A DNA stretch of 64,000 nucleotides, taken from assembly GCF_050389775.1 (NCBI RefSeq), contig NZ_CP177149.1, positions 81,015 through 145,014 of the forward strand, written 5' to 3'. The number at the start of each line of letters is the position of its first letter. Positions within the stretch are counted from its first letter, which is position 1. The position numbers and the translations under genes were made by a program. Under the pieces are notes generated by a model. The model searched no databases. It saw only the letters and a program-made list of their open reading frames with translations, and was not told the origin of the DNA. Below, in pieces: positions 24,178 to 33,280 of the stretch. Source of the DNA: Marinibacterium sp050389775. Its GTDB lineage: Bacteria > Pseudomonadota > Alphaproteobacteria > Rhodobacterales > Rhodobacteraceae.

Positions 24178-25850
24178 TGGCAAGCGGAACGCCCAGGACA
24201 CTGCCGCAGATCCTGCGAGACGCGGCGCGAAAGACTCCGGGCAAACCGGCGCTGCGCAGCAAGCGGCGCGGAGTCTGGCAGGCGACCGACCTGCGCGGAT
24301 ACTTCGAGGCCGCGGTCGAGACCGCTCTGGCCCTGCGGGCTGACGGGGTTGTGCCGGGTGACACGGTGCTGGTCTTTGCCTTCAACGGCCCGGAATGGCT
24401 GATGGCCGACATGGGCATTCAGATCGCCGGCGGCCGGTCTGCCGGGCTTTACCCCGACATGGCGCCGGACGAGCGGCTGGAGATCCTTGCCGCACTCGCG
24501 CCCTCGGTCGTCTTCTGCTGTGGCCATGAACAGGTGGATCAGGTGCTGGCCGCCGAGGCCTCAGGCTGCCTGCCTGGCCTACGCCGGATCGTTTTCTGGG
24601 AACCTGCGGGGCTGCAATCCTGCACAGATCCCCGGCTGGTCGCCTATGATGCCTTTCGTGCTGCCGCAGCAGAGCAGGGCAACCGGACCGGGATGGTTGA
24701 GGCAATAGATGCCCTTGACCCTGAAGCGGTCGCTGCTCTCTGCCTTACGCGTGGCGTCACCGGCCGGGTGCGGACAGTCCCGCTGACTCACGCCGATCTG
24801 GTTGCGGCGGGCAAACGGGCCGTTGCTGGGGTCGAGGCCGGACCGAACGGGTGTTGTCTGGCCTATCTTCCCTTGGCCAATGCCATGGCGCGGCAATGTT
24901 CCGCGACGTTGAGCCTGATGACAGGCGAGGAACTGGTTTTCGCAGAGGCAGAGCAGGGTCTCTTCTCCGCGATGCAGACAATTCAGCCGCAGAGTGTCGC
25001 GCTTTTCCCCAACGGCTGGGCCGAGTTGGTCTCGCAACTCACCGTCCGGCTTGAACAGTCGCCAAAGCTGCCTTCGCGTCTGCGGCTCAGGGCGTTGCGC
25101 GACCCGCAGGCCGGCAGGGCGCGGCGGGTTTTCGGGGCCGGGATGCGGCGGTTCATGGGGCTGGCACGGAACAGCAGCGCAATCTGCCTGGGCGGCTTGC
25201 CCGATCAGGAGACGCGCAGCATACTCGAACGTCTCGGCATCCGGTTGCACTATGGATACGGCCTGACCGAAACCGGTGGCCTGACCCACATGTCGCAACA
25301 GCCGCAGAGCCTGCTGGACGCGCCGTTGCCCGGTGTCACGGTCACCACCGACGAGGGTGGCCAGATCCACATCACCACCGGTCCGCGTGGCGGGATTGCG
25401 ACGGGCGACCAGCGCTGTGCCGCCGCCGTGCGGCTGGGCCAGATCGACCGGCAGTCCGACCGGCATGGCGGGTACGGGCACCCGGTCGGGCTGGGCGGGC
25501 TTGAAAGCCTGCTGACCGACAGCCGCTGGATCCGGCGGGCTGCGGCCTGTCCCGGCCCGGACGGGGTGACCCTGATGATCGAGATCGACCCGGTTACCAC
25601 CGCCAGATGGGCCGCCGAACGCAAGTTAGCCTTCACCGACTTCGCCAGTCTCGTAGCCCGTCCCGAGTTGCGGGAGCTGATCGACGCCGACATCGCGCAA
25701 CGTCTGTCCGGCTTGGATGGCACGGTTCGCATCGCGGGCCATCACCTGCTGGACGGCCCGCTTGATCTGGAGCGTGGCGAACTGGCCCCGGTCTATGGCC
25801 TGCGACGTGCTCGCGTGGCCGAGCGCCTTGTTCTGGCACAGGAGGGCTGA
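24177..25850 (+). CDS. Degenerate AMP-binding (acyl-CoA synthetase-like) protein
   Basis: A 557-residue protein of the long-chain acyl-CoA synthetase fold. The N-terminal domain and a YGLTE motif (361-365) are intact, but the ATP/phosphate loop normally TSGTTGxPKG reads TRGVTGRVRT (191-200), with the Pro-Lys lost. The hinge region after TGD (409-411) lacks the GRxKD pattern. Such genes recur in liv operons for carboxylates. As read, this member may not adenylate; it could bind substrate or have a structural or regulatory role. A canonical synthetase closes the same operon. The ATG at 24177 overlaps the livG stop; a GTG one codon earlier is possible. Confidence 0.8.
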   Translation: MASGTPRTLPQILRDAARKTPGKPALRSKRRGVWQATDLRGYFEAAVETALALRADGVVPGDTVLVFAFNGPEWLMADMGIQIAGGRSAGLYPDMAPDERLEILAALAPSVVFCCGHEQVDQVLAAEASGCLPGLRRIVFWEPAGLQSCTDPRLVAYDAFRAAAAEQGNRTGMVEAIDALDPEAVAALCLTRGVTGRVRTVPLTHADLVAAGKRAVAGVEAGPNGCCLAYLPLANAMARQCSATLSLMTGEELVFAEAEQGLFSAMQTIQPQSVALFPNGWAELVSQLTVRLEQSPKLPSRLRLRALRDPQAGRARRVFGAGMRRFMGLARNSSAICLGGLPDQETRSILERLGIRLHYGYGLTETGGLTHMSQQPQSLLDAPLPGVTVTTDEGGQIHITTGPRGGIATGDQRCAAAVRLGQIDRQSDRHGGYGHPVGLGGLESLLTDSRWIRRAAACPGPDGVTLMIEIDPVTTARWAAERKLAFTDFASLVARPELRELIDADIAQRLSGLDGTVRIAGHHLLDGPLDLERGELAPVYGLRRARVAERLVLAQEG

Positions 25851-25853
25851 GCC

Positions 25854-26726
25854 ATGGAATTCTTTCTTCAGATCGCCGCAAACGGGCTATTCGTCGGGGC
25901 AGCCTATGGGCTGGTTGGGATCAGCCTGGCGCTGATCTTCAAGGCGACCGGGGTGCTGAACCTCGCCCAGGGCGAAATGATGATGATCACCTCCTATGTC
26001 GCCTATTCGCTGGGGCTGGGTTTTGATCTGAGCCTGATCCCGCTGATCCTTCTGCTGATCCCGGTGGCAGGTTTCTTTGGCTGGGCGATCGAGCGGTTCA
26101 TCATGCGGCCGATGGTCGATGCGCCGATGTTCTCCATTGTCATGCTGACCCTTGGTCTGGCCTTCGTACTTCGGGGTTTGGCGATCCTTGTCTGGGGCGC
26201 CGCGGCTCTGGATTTCGGGCAGGTGCTGTCGCCGGAGTTCGTGAACATTGGTTTCATGTCGGTGCAAATGGTCCAGGTCTACCTGCTGGCCGCGCTGATC
26301 GTCGCTTCTGTCCTGGTGGCTGCCATCCTGCGCTTCACCCGCATCGGCATCGCCATCCGCGCCATGGCAAGCAACGAACGGTCGGCGGTGCTGATGGGGA
26401 TCGACGTGCCCAAGGTGCGCAGCTTTGTCTGGGTTCTGGGTAGTGTTATCTCGGCTATCGCGGGCCTTTTCCTTGCCAGCCTGACGACGCTCAACCCGGA
26501 ACTCTGGGTCTATGGCTTCCATGCCTTCCCGGCTGTGATCCTCGGTGGCATCGACGCCCCGATTGGCGGCGCCATCGGTGGCGTGATCATCGGCCTGACC
26601 GAGAACCTGGCCCAAGGCTACATCGGCCAGGGCCTGCGCGAGATCGCCGGTTTCGTCGTCATCATTTTCGTCCTGATGATCAATCCCAACGGTCTCTTCG
26701 GCGGCCGCAGCGTGGAAAGGGTCTGA
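25854..26726 (+). CDS. livH: Branched-chain-type ABC permease (LivH-like)
   Basis: A 290-residue integral membrane protein with about eight hydrophobic helices. It shows LivH-type features GISLALIFKATGVLNLAQGEMMM near the N-terminus, RFTRIGIAIRAMASNERSAVLMGID (cytoplasmic coupling loop) and GGIDAPIGGAIGGVIIGL towards the end. It forms the channel with LivM. It starts 3 bp after the AMP-binding gene and is followed 2 bp later by livM. Confidence 0.93.
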   Translation: MEFFLQIAANGLFVGAAYGLVGISLALIFKATGVLNLAQGEMMMITSYVAYSLGLGFDLSLIPLILLLIPVAGFFGWAIERFIMRPMVDAPMFSIVMLTLGLAFVLRGLAILVWGAAALDFGQVLSPEFVNIGFMSVQMVQVYLLAALIVASVLVAAILRFTRIGIAIRAMASNERSAVLMGIDVPKVRSFVWVLGSVISAIAGLFLASLTTLNPELWVYGFHAFPAVILGGIDAPIGGAIGGVIIGLTENLAQGYIGQGLREIAGFVVIIFVLMINPNGLFGGRSVERV

Positions 26727-26728
26727 CC

Positions 26729-27745
26729 ATGACCGCTTCGTCCCTTGTCACCCGCCCGTCGCAGCTGATCGCCCTTGGCACCCCCCGAGCCCGCTGGACG
26801 GCAGTGTTGGCCATCGCGCTGGTGGCCCTCTTGCCCTTTGCGGTCAACGGCTACGTGCTGGGGCTGCTGACGACCTGCCTGATCGCCTCCATCGGAGCTA
26901 TCGGGCTGAACATGCTGACGGGCACCACCGGGCTGGTGTCGCTGGGGCAGAGCGGGTTCCTGCTGGTCGGAGCCTATGCGACCTCCATCGCCATCGCCGA
27001 TTTCGCCCTGCCGATCCCGGTGGCGCTTTTTCTGGGCTGCCTGGTTTCGGGACTGATGAGCCTGATCGTGGGCATCCCGTCCCTGCGCCTGAGAGAGCTT
27101 TATCTGGCAATCACCACGCTGGCCTTTGCGCTGATCGCGGAGCATCTGATCCTTTACGCCGATGACCTGACGCATGGTACGAGCGGCATCTTTCTGGCCG
27201 ATCTGCATTTCGGGCCGCTGGATCTGGGCCATGACAAGGAACTGTTCTGGTTCGTCCTCGGACTGACGGTACTGGCCATTCTGGTCAGCCTGAACCTGCT
27301 GCGCTCGCATGTCGGACGGGCCTGGATGGCGGTGCGCGATCATGGGGTGGCGGCCCAGGTCATGGGAATCGAACTGGCGCGCTGGAAGCTGATGTCCTTC
27401 TTCGTCTCGTCGTTGTTCGTCGGGCTCGCGGGCGGGCTGATGGCGCTGCAGGTGCGCTTCGTCAACACCGAGATCTTCGGCGTGATCCTCAGCATCGAGG
27501 CGATCACCATGATCATCATCGGCGGCATCGGGTCGATTGCCGGCGCGGTGATCGGGGCGTTCTTTGTCACGCTTCTGCCGGATGTGGTCGCGGCCCTGTC
27601 GGGATCGGCCGGCGGCGGGCTGGGCGGCAATGTCTACAAGCTGCGCGGCATCGCCTATGGCGTCGTCATCATCGTCTTTCTTCGTACCGCGCCGGGCGGC
27701 CTGGTCAGCCTCTGGCACCGGGCCGTGAGTTACTGGCGCATCTGA
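26729..27745 (+). CDS. livM: Branched-chain-type ABC permease (LivM-like)
   Basis: A 338-residue integral membrane protein, second half of the permease pair. It has the family segments GLNMLTGTTGLVSLGQSGF, LRLRELYLAITTLAFAL, and the coupling loop GRAWMAVRDHGVAAQVMGIE. It lies between livH and livK in tight spacing. Some LivM proteins carry an extra ATPase; this one does not. Confidence 0.93.
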   Translation: MTASSLVTRPSQLIALGTPRARWTAVLAIALVALLPFAVNGYVLGLLTTCLIASIGAIGLNMLTGTTGLVSLGQSGFLLVGAYATSIAIADFALPIPVALFLGCLVSGLMSLIVGIPSLRLRELYLAITTLAFALIAEHLILYADDLTHGTSGIFLADLHFGPLDLGHDKELFWFVLGLTVLAILVSLNLLRSHVGRAWMAVRDHGVAAQVMGIELARWKLMSFFVSSLFVGLAGGLMALQVRFVNTEIFGVILSIEAITMIIIGGIGSIAGAVIGAFFVTLLPDVVAALSGSAGGGLGGNVYKLRGIAYGVVIIVFLRTAPGGLVSLWHRAVSYWRI

Positions 27746-27767
27746 ACAATTCCAGGGAGTACTACCA

Positions 27768-28931
27768 ATGAAAGTCCTATTCACCCTTGCCGCTGTCGCG
27801 GCGTTGATCGCGGGCCCGGCGCTGGCGGAAACCGGCGTCACCGATTCGGAAATCCGGATCGGAGAAATCTCGGCGCTTAGCGGGCCTGTCGCCTCTGTCG
27901 GGGAAGCCTACACCATCGGCACGCGTCTGGCGGTGGAGGAAATCAACGCAAACGGAGGCATCAACGGCCGCAAGGTCGTGCTGTTTGTCGAAGACGACGG
28001 GGCACAGCCCGGTCGGACCTTTCCCGCTGCCAAGAAACTGATCGAACAGGATCAGGTCTTTGCGTTCAACGGCACCTCAGGCTCGGCCAACGTGCTGGCC
28101 ATACTGCCGCTTCTGGAAGAGGGAAATATCCCCGCCATCGTGTCCTGGGCGCCCAACAACCTGGTCTATGAAGATCGGGTACGACCCAGCGTCTTTGTCA
28201 TGGGCGCCAGTTATACGGAGACCTTCGACGCGGCCCTGAAGTACATCCACGAAAGTGCAGAGCCGGGCGATGCCGTCTATGGCGTGATCCGTCAGGACGA
28301 TGCCTTTGGCGAAACCATCGAAGCCGCCTATGACAATGCGATCGAAAATTATGGTGTGAAGGACGGGCTGCGCCTGAAGTTCAAGCGCGGCCAGACTGAT
28401 TTCGGCGCCGAGGCGCTGCAATTGAAACAGGCGGGTGTGGATGTTGTCATCAACGGCACCATCGTCAGCGGCACGGCGTCGCTGTTTAAATCCATGCGGC
28501 AGGCCGGGTTAGAAGTGGTTTCGACCAATGTCTACACCGAGTTGATGCCGGCCTCGATCAACCTGCAGAAACCGGGCGGCTACACCTACTATGTCGGCGA
28601 CTATGTGGCTGGCGTCGCTGAACCGGCCGGGCAGGCGGTGATCGAGAAGGCGCGCAAATACCTGACCGATGCCGAGGCGGAAAAGATCAACCGTTATACC
28701 TTTGCCAGCTATGCTTCGATGCTGATCTTTGCCGAGGCCGCGGGACAGTGTGGTGCCGATCTGACACGCGACTGCTACATCGAAAAGCTGCGCGGGCTCG
28801 ACGGGTTCGACACCGGCGGGCTGACCGCGCCCATCACCTTCAGCAAGGAAGAGCAACGCGCCGGGCAGGCCTCGAAAGTCTACAAGGTCGATGCAGCCAC
28901 CGGCGAGGTGACCCCGGTCACCGGCTTCTGA
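27768..28931 (+). CDS. livK: Branched-chain-type periplasmic binding protein (LivK-like)
   Basis: A 387-residue type-1 periplasmic-binding protein with a clear signal peptide (MKVLFTLAAVAALIAGPALA, cleavage before ETG). The mature protein begins with ITDSEIRIGEISALSG-type sequence and has the family segments NANGGINGRKVVLFVEDDG and QAGVDVVINGTIVSGTASLF. It delivers substrate to LivHM. GGGAG lies 8 nt before the ATG. The binding pocket identity cannot be read, but synteny with CoA-synthetase and crotonase genes favours a hydrophobic carboxylate. Confidence 0.92.
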   Translation: MKVLFTLAAVAALIAGPALAETGVTDSEIRIGEISALSGPVASVGEAYTIGTRLAVEEINANGGINGRKVVLFVEDDGAQPGRTFPAAKKLIEQDQVFAFNGTSGSANVLAILPLLEEGNIPAIVSWAPNNLVYEDRVRPSVFVMGASYTETFDAALKYIHESAEPGDAVYGVIRQDDAFGETIEAAYDNAIENYGVKDGLRLKFKRGQTDFGAEALQLKQAGVDVVINGTIVSGTASLFKSMRQAGLEVVSTNVYTELMPASINLQKPGGYTYYVGDYVAGVAEPAGQAVIEKARKYLTDAEAEKINRYTFASYASMLIFAEAAGQCGADLTRDCYIEKLRGLDGFDTGGLTAPITFSKEEQRAGQASKVYKVDAATGEVTPVTGF

Positions 28932-29016
28932 TTCAAAACGGGCGGGCGCGTTGCGCTCGCCTCGTCCGAGGCCGGATGTCCCGGCCCCGGCCCTTTTCCA
29001 GATGCAAGCGGACCCC

Positions 29017-29808
29017 ATGACAGAGACACCTCTTCTTCTCGACATAGAGGGCCCGGTGGCCCGGATCACTCTGAACCGTCCCGACAAGCTCAACGCGCTG
29101 TCGGCTGCTCTGGTGGAGGCGCTGCGACAGGCGCTCGACCGGATCGAGGCCGATCCCGGCTGTCGCGTCGTGGTCATCACCGGGACCGGTCGCGCCTTTT
29201 GCGCCGGTGGCGATCTGACCGAGTTCCGCAGCCATCTGGAGGCCGGGCACCCCGACGAGCTAGAGCGGTTCGTGCGCGGTGTCAGCGCGACATTTTCCCG
29301 ACTGGAAACCCTTTCCAAGCCCGTCATCGCGGCGGTCAATGGCGTGGCGGTCGCCGGTGGGCTGGAGCTGGTCCTGGCCTGCGATCTAGTGATCGCCGCC
29401 GAAGGGAGCACGATGGGCGACGGCCATGTGCGCTATGGCGTCCTGCCCGGTGGCGGCGCCGCGGCGCGGCTTCCCCGGAAGGTGCCACAAAACGTCGCGG
29501 CAGAGCTTTTCCTGATGGCAGAGTCGAAACCTGTCGAGTGGTGGCAGAGCTTTGGCGTGGTGAACCGCATTGTGCCGCACGCCGATCTGGCCGCAGCCGC
29601 CAGCAATTGGGCCGAGACAATTGCCAAGTTCAGCCCGCTGGCCGTCGCCGACATGAAGCGCATGACGCTTTCGGCCAAAGACACAACCCGCGACGCGGCG
29701 CTTGCGCAGGAGCTTGAAGTTTTTGCGACCCATACCAAGCGTGCAGACTTTCTGGAGGGCCTGCGCGCTTTCGCCGAACGCCGTCCCCCAATTTACCGAG
29801 GACATTGA
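29017..29808 (+). CDS. Enoyl-CoA hydratase/isomerase family protein (crotonase fold)
   Basis: A 263-residue crotonase-fold protein. The CoA-binding oxyanion motif AFCAGGDLTEF and GVAVAGGLELVLACDLVIA are present. The usual catalytic Glu pair region reads GDGHVRYGVLPGGGAAARL, so at least the first Glu is Asp or absent, which argues for a specialised hydratase, isomerase or C-C hydrolase instead of standard beta-oxidation. Several in-frame ATGs lie upstream (28951, 29002); 29017 matches the start of the conserved domain. It follows livK by 85 bp and precedes the acyl-CoA synthetase. Confidence 0.85.
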   Translation: MTETPLLLDIEGPVARITLNRPDKLNALSAALVEALRQALDRIEADPGCRVVVITGTGRAFCAGGDLTEFRSHLEAGHPDELERFVRGVSATFSRLETLSKPVIAAVNGVAVAGGLELVLACDLVIAAEGSTMGDGHVRYGVLPGGGAAARLPRKVPQNVAAELFLMAESKPVEWWQSFGVVNRIVPHADLAAAASNWAETIAKFSPLAVADMKRMTLSAKDTTRDAALAQELEVFATHTKRADFLEGLRAFAERRPPIYRGH

Positions 29809-29837
29809 ACATCGCCCGACCGGCGGAGGAGGTTGTC

Positions 29838-31532
29838 ATGAACGAAGCCATGAACCAGGGGGCCCGGGGCGACACCCTGGGTGACATGCTGCGCGACGGC
29901 GCACGGCGTTTCGCAGCAAGCGAGATCGTCTTTCCGCAGGAGCGGTGCAGCTATGACGAGCTTGACCGCCGCGCCGATGCCTATGCCCGCGTTTTTCGCG
30001 ACAGTGGCGTGGGCCACGGCCAGATGGTCGGCATCTGGTTGTCGCCCTCGATTGACATGATTGCCGCCATGTTCGGTGCCATGCGCTGCGGCGGCGTGGC
30101 CGTGCCGATCAGTGACCGCTTCCGTTCCGACGAACTGCGGCATGTGATTACCCACGGGGATTTGCGGGTGCTGGTCACTAACGCCCGGACCTCTTTTGCA
30201 GACCGGCCTGAAGAATTGCTGAAGGCTCTGCCAGATCTTTCGGGCGCGGATGGTCGGGCCTCAAGCAAGATCGCGCCGCTGCTGGGGCGGGTCTTCTTGA
30301 TCGGATCCGAGCCATATGATCTGCCATCGGGGATCGATTGGATCGACGATGCAGGGTTTACGCTTTGGGTCCATGCTGATCCGGAAGTTGCGGATGCGAC
30401 CCTGAAAGCCGACGATCTGGCCTATCTCATGTACACGTCCGGCACGTCGGCCATGCCCAAGGGCTGCATGACCACGCATCGCGGCTGTCTGTTGCAGGGC
30501 AGGTCTCTCGCCTTCACCCGATATATGCTCGATGACAGCTGTGCCTTCTGGTGCCCGATGCCGCTGTTCCACAACGCTGGCCTCGCGACGATGACCGCAG
30601 CCCTGGTGGCGGGGGCGAAATTCGCCCATTCCGGCCAGTTCGATGCCACCGACGCGCTACGCCTCCTGTCAGAGGAGAAATGCACCCACGGCCTGCCCAC
30701 ATTCGAAACCGTGTGGATGCGGATCCTCGAACATCCCGAATTCCCGCAGGCAGACCTGTCGCATCTGCGCTGCATCCTGAACACCGGGGGCGAGGATTTG
30801 TTGCGCAAGCTTCAGGCCCGTACGCCGCAGGCCACGCAGATGGCCAACTATGGGATGACCGAAGGCACGGGCCATGTCTCGATGACCACGCTGGAGGACA
30901 GCGAGGATATCCGCATGACCACCGGCGGCTTCCCTCTGCCGCAGATGGAGGTCCGGATCGTCGATGCGGAAACGCGGCAGCCAAATCCGCCTGGCGAACG
31001 TGGGGAGATCCAGTTCCGCGGCCCATCTCGTTTTGTCGGGTACTATAAGGACAAGGCGGCAACCGATGCGGTGATTGACGCTGACGGCTGGTTTTCCTCG
31101 GGCGATCTGGGCGTGATGGATGCCGAGGGGCGGCTGACCTACAAGGGAAGGCTGAAGGACATGCTGAAGGTCGGCGGCGAAAACGTTGCCGCACTCGAGA
31201 TAGAGTCCTTTTTACTTCGTCACCCGGCGGTAAGCATCGCCGCGGTCGTCGCCGCACCCGACGGCTATTACTCCGAAGTTCCCGCCGCGTATGTCCAGCT
31301 TGCGCCCGGACAAAGTGTAACGGAGGAGGAGCTGATCGACTTCTGCCTGGACGACATCTCGACCTTCAAGGTGCCGCGCTATGTCCGCTTTGTCGACGAC
31401 TGGCCGATGTCCGGAACCAAGATCAAGAAATACGTCTTGCGCGAACGGATCGCCGCAGAGCTTGAGGCAGCGGGCATCCAGACGGCCCCAAAGCTGGTCA
31501 GTCGGCGTGCCCGTGGCGTTAGAACGGGCTAG
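29838..31532 (+). CDS. Class I adenylate-forming enzyme (acyl-CoA synthetase)
   Basis: A 564-residue synthetase with all canonical motifs: YTSGTSAMPKG (A3), YGMTEGTG (A5), GWFSSGDLG (A7), GRLKDMLKVGGENV (A8) and the late lysine in KIKKY (A10). It would activate a carboxylic acid to its CoA thioester with ATP. This is the likely active partner in the liv operon, in contrast to the degenerate homologue six kb upstream. ATG at 29838 is chosen because GGAGGAGG lies 7 nt upstream; a TTG at 29805 has no such signal. A strong terminator follows at 31551. Confidence 0.92.
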   Translation: MNEAMNQGARGDTLGDMLRDGARRFAASEIVFPQERCSYDELDRRADAYARVFRDSGVGHGQMVGIWLSPSIDMIAAMFGAMRCGGVAVPISDRFRSDELRHVITHGDLRVLVTNARTSFADRPEELLKALPDLSGADGRASSKIAPLLGRVFLIGSEPYDLPSGIDWIDDAGFTLWVHADPEVADATLKADDLAYLMYTSGTSAMPKGCMTTHRGCLLQGRSLAFTRYMLDDSCAFWCPMPLFHNAGLATMTAALVAGAKFAHSGQFDATDALRLLSEEKCTHGLPTFETVWMRILEHPEFPQADLSHLRCILNTGGEDLLRKLQARTPQATQMANYGMTEGTGHVSMTTLEDSEDIRMTTGGFPLPQMEVRIVDAETRQPNPPGERGEIQFRGPSRFVGYYKDKAATDAVIDADGWFSSGDLGVMDAEGRLTYKGRLKDMLKVGGENVAALEIESFLLRHPAVSIAAVVAAPDGYYSEVPAAYVQLAPGQSVTEEELIDFCLDDISTFKVPRYVRFVDDWPMSGTKIKKYVLRERIAAELEAAGIQTAPKLVSRRARGVRTG

Positions 31533-31550
31533 CTTATTGACAGGTTCGAG

Positions 31551-31580
31551 AAAGGTCGGCGCCTTGCACCGACCTTTTTT
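31551..31580 (+). terminator. Terminator closing the liv operon
   Basis: AAAGGTCGG (31551-31559) and CCGACCTTT (31569-31577) form a perfect 9-bp stem followed by a T-run. Confidence 0.9.
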
Positions 31581-31697
31581 CTTGGGTGCATTAATATGCT
31601 TGAGTTTACCTCAATAAATGACAAATTTAAAATCGATATTCCTCTTCAGGCACACCCGATAAGTTCTCGCGCAAGCGACGACATGGGAGTGAGGATA

Positions 31698-33197
31698 ATG
31701 GCTTCGAGCCAGGAATTGGAAATCTATCGCCATTTCATAGACGGTGCCTGGGCTGACCCGGTAGACGGCGAATGGATCGAAAGCGTCAATCCGTATACGG
31801 GAACTGCCTGGTCGAAGGTTCCGCGCGGAACGGCCGCGGACGTCGACCGTGCGGTGCGCGCAGCACAAAGGGCCATGTCGGAAGGGCCGTGGGCGACGAT
31901 GACCGCTACCGATCGGGGCAAGGTCCTGCGCCGCTTTGGCGATTTGATCGAACAGAATGCCGAGCGGCTGGCCAGGATCGAAGTGCGCGACAACGGCAAG
32001 CTGTTCACCGAGATGCACGGACAGTTGCGCTATATACCGAATTGGTGGTGGTATTTCGGCGGCATGGCCGACAAGGTCGAAGGCGGCGTCGTGCCGATCG
32101 ACAAGCCCGACATGTTCGGGTTCACCCAATACGAACCGGCCGGGGTGGTCGGTGCGATCACCGCCTGGAACTCGCCGCTGCTTTTCGTGTCGCTGAAATG
32201 CGCTCCGGCACTTGCGGCGGGCTGTTCGGTGGTTCTGAAGCCCTCGGAATTCACATCCGCCAGCAGTCTTGAGATCGCGGCCCTCGCCAAGGAGGCGGGG
32301 TTTCCCGACGGCGTGTTCAACGTGGTCACCGGGCTTGGTCCCGAAGCGGGTGCCGCGCTTGTCGAACATCCCGGCGTTGCCAAGATCTCGTTCACCGGCT
32401 CGGACGCGGCGGGTGCGCAAATCTATGCGCGGGCCGGCCAGGATTTGAAACGGGTCTCGCTGGAACTAGGCGGCAAGTCGCCCAATATCGTTTTCGAGGA
32501 CTGCAACCTCGATGCTGCGGTTGCCGGGGCGATATCTGGCATCTTCGCGGCCAATGGCCAGTCCTGCATCGCAGGGTCCCGGCTGGTGGTCCAGAACTCC
32601 ATCCGGGAGGAATTCACCCAGCGGCTGGTCGAGCGTGTCGGCAGTGCACGGATCGGTGATCCGATGCTGCCCGAAACCGAGGTCGGCCCAATCGCCAACA
32701 AGCCCCAGTACGAAAAGGTGCTGCGCTACATCGAGATTGCCAAGGCGGACGGGGCGCATTGCGCCTTGGGGGGGAAAGCTGCGACAGGGCACGGTCTGCA
32801 GGGCGATCACTTCATCGAACCGACGATCTTCACCGACGTGACCAACGATATGCGGATCGCGCAGGAAGAGGTGTTTGGCCCAATTCTATCGATCATCGGC
32901 TTCGACGACGAGGCCGACGCCGTGCGTATCGCCAATGACGTATCCTTCGGTCTCGCCGCGGGCGTGTGGACCTCGGACATTGCGCGGTCCCTGCGGATGA
33001 CCCGGGCGATCAAGGCCGGGATGGTCTGGGTGAACACCTACAGGGCGGTGAGTTTCATGATGCCATTCGGCGGCATGAAACGTTCGGGCATTGGCCGCGA
33101 ATGCGGCAAGGACGCGATCTACGAGTTTCTGGAAACCAAGGCGGTCTGGATCTCGATGGCCGGCGAGGCGCCTGCCAACGCCTTCGTCATGCGCTGA
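31698..33197 (+). CDS. Aldehyde dehydrogenase
   Basis: A 499-residue NAD(P)-dependent aldehyde dehydrogenase. The catalytic Glu256 is in LELGGKS and Cys290 in ANGQSCIAG; TAWNSPL and KPSEFTSAS line the cofactor site. It would oxidise an aldehyde to a carboxylate feeding the CoA pathways around it. ATG at 31698 is preceded by GGGAGTGAGGATA and starts at the usual N-terminus (MASSQELEIYRHFIDGAW); the frame is open 102 bp further. It begins a second plus-strand cluster with a TRAP transporter and a GST-like protein. Confidence 0.93.
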   Translation: MASSQELEIYRHFIDGAWADPVDGEWIESVNPYTGTAWSKVPRGTAADVDRAVRAAQRAMSEGPWATMTATDRGKVLRRFGDLIEQNAERLARIEVRDNGKLFTEMHGQLRYIPNWWWYFGGMADKVEGGVVPIDKPDMFGFTQYEPAGVVGAITAWNSPLLFVSLKCAPALAAGCSVVLKPSEFTSASSLEIAALAKEAGFPDGVFNVVTGLGPEAGAALVEHPGVAKISFTGSDAAGAQIYARAGQDLKRVSLELGGKSPNIVFEDCNLDAAVAGAISGIFAANGQSCIAGSRLVVQNSIREEFTQRLVERVGSARIGDPMLPETEVGPIANKPQYEKVLRYIEIAKADGAHCALGGKAATGHGLQGDHFIEPTIFTDVTNDMRIAQEEVFGPILSIIGFDDEADAVRIANDVSFGLAAGVWTSDIARSLRMTRAIKAGMVWVNTYRAVSFMMPFGGMKRSGIGRECGKDAIYEFLETKAVWISMAGEAPANAFVMR

Positions 33198-33280
33198 TAC
33201 CTCATAACCCGTCTGCACGACGCGCCCAGGAGGAGACCGGGCGCGACGTCGGACAAAACGGTAAACATAGGGAGGATACC

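Noticed and set aside
26618..27841. A 407-codon open frame on the minus strand
   Set aside because: Antisense to livM and the start of livK; glutamine- and arginine-rich translation is typical of a shadow frame.
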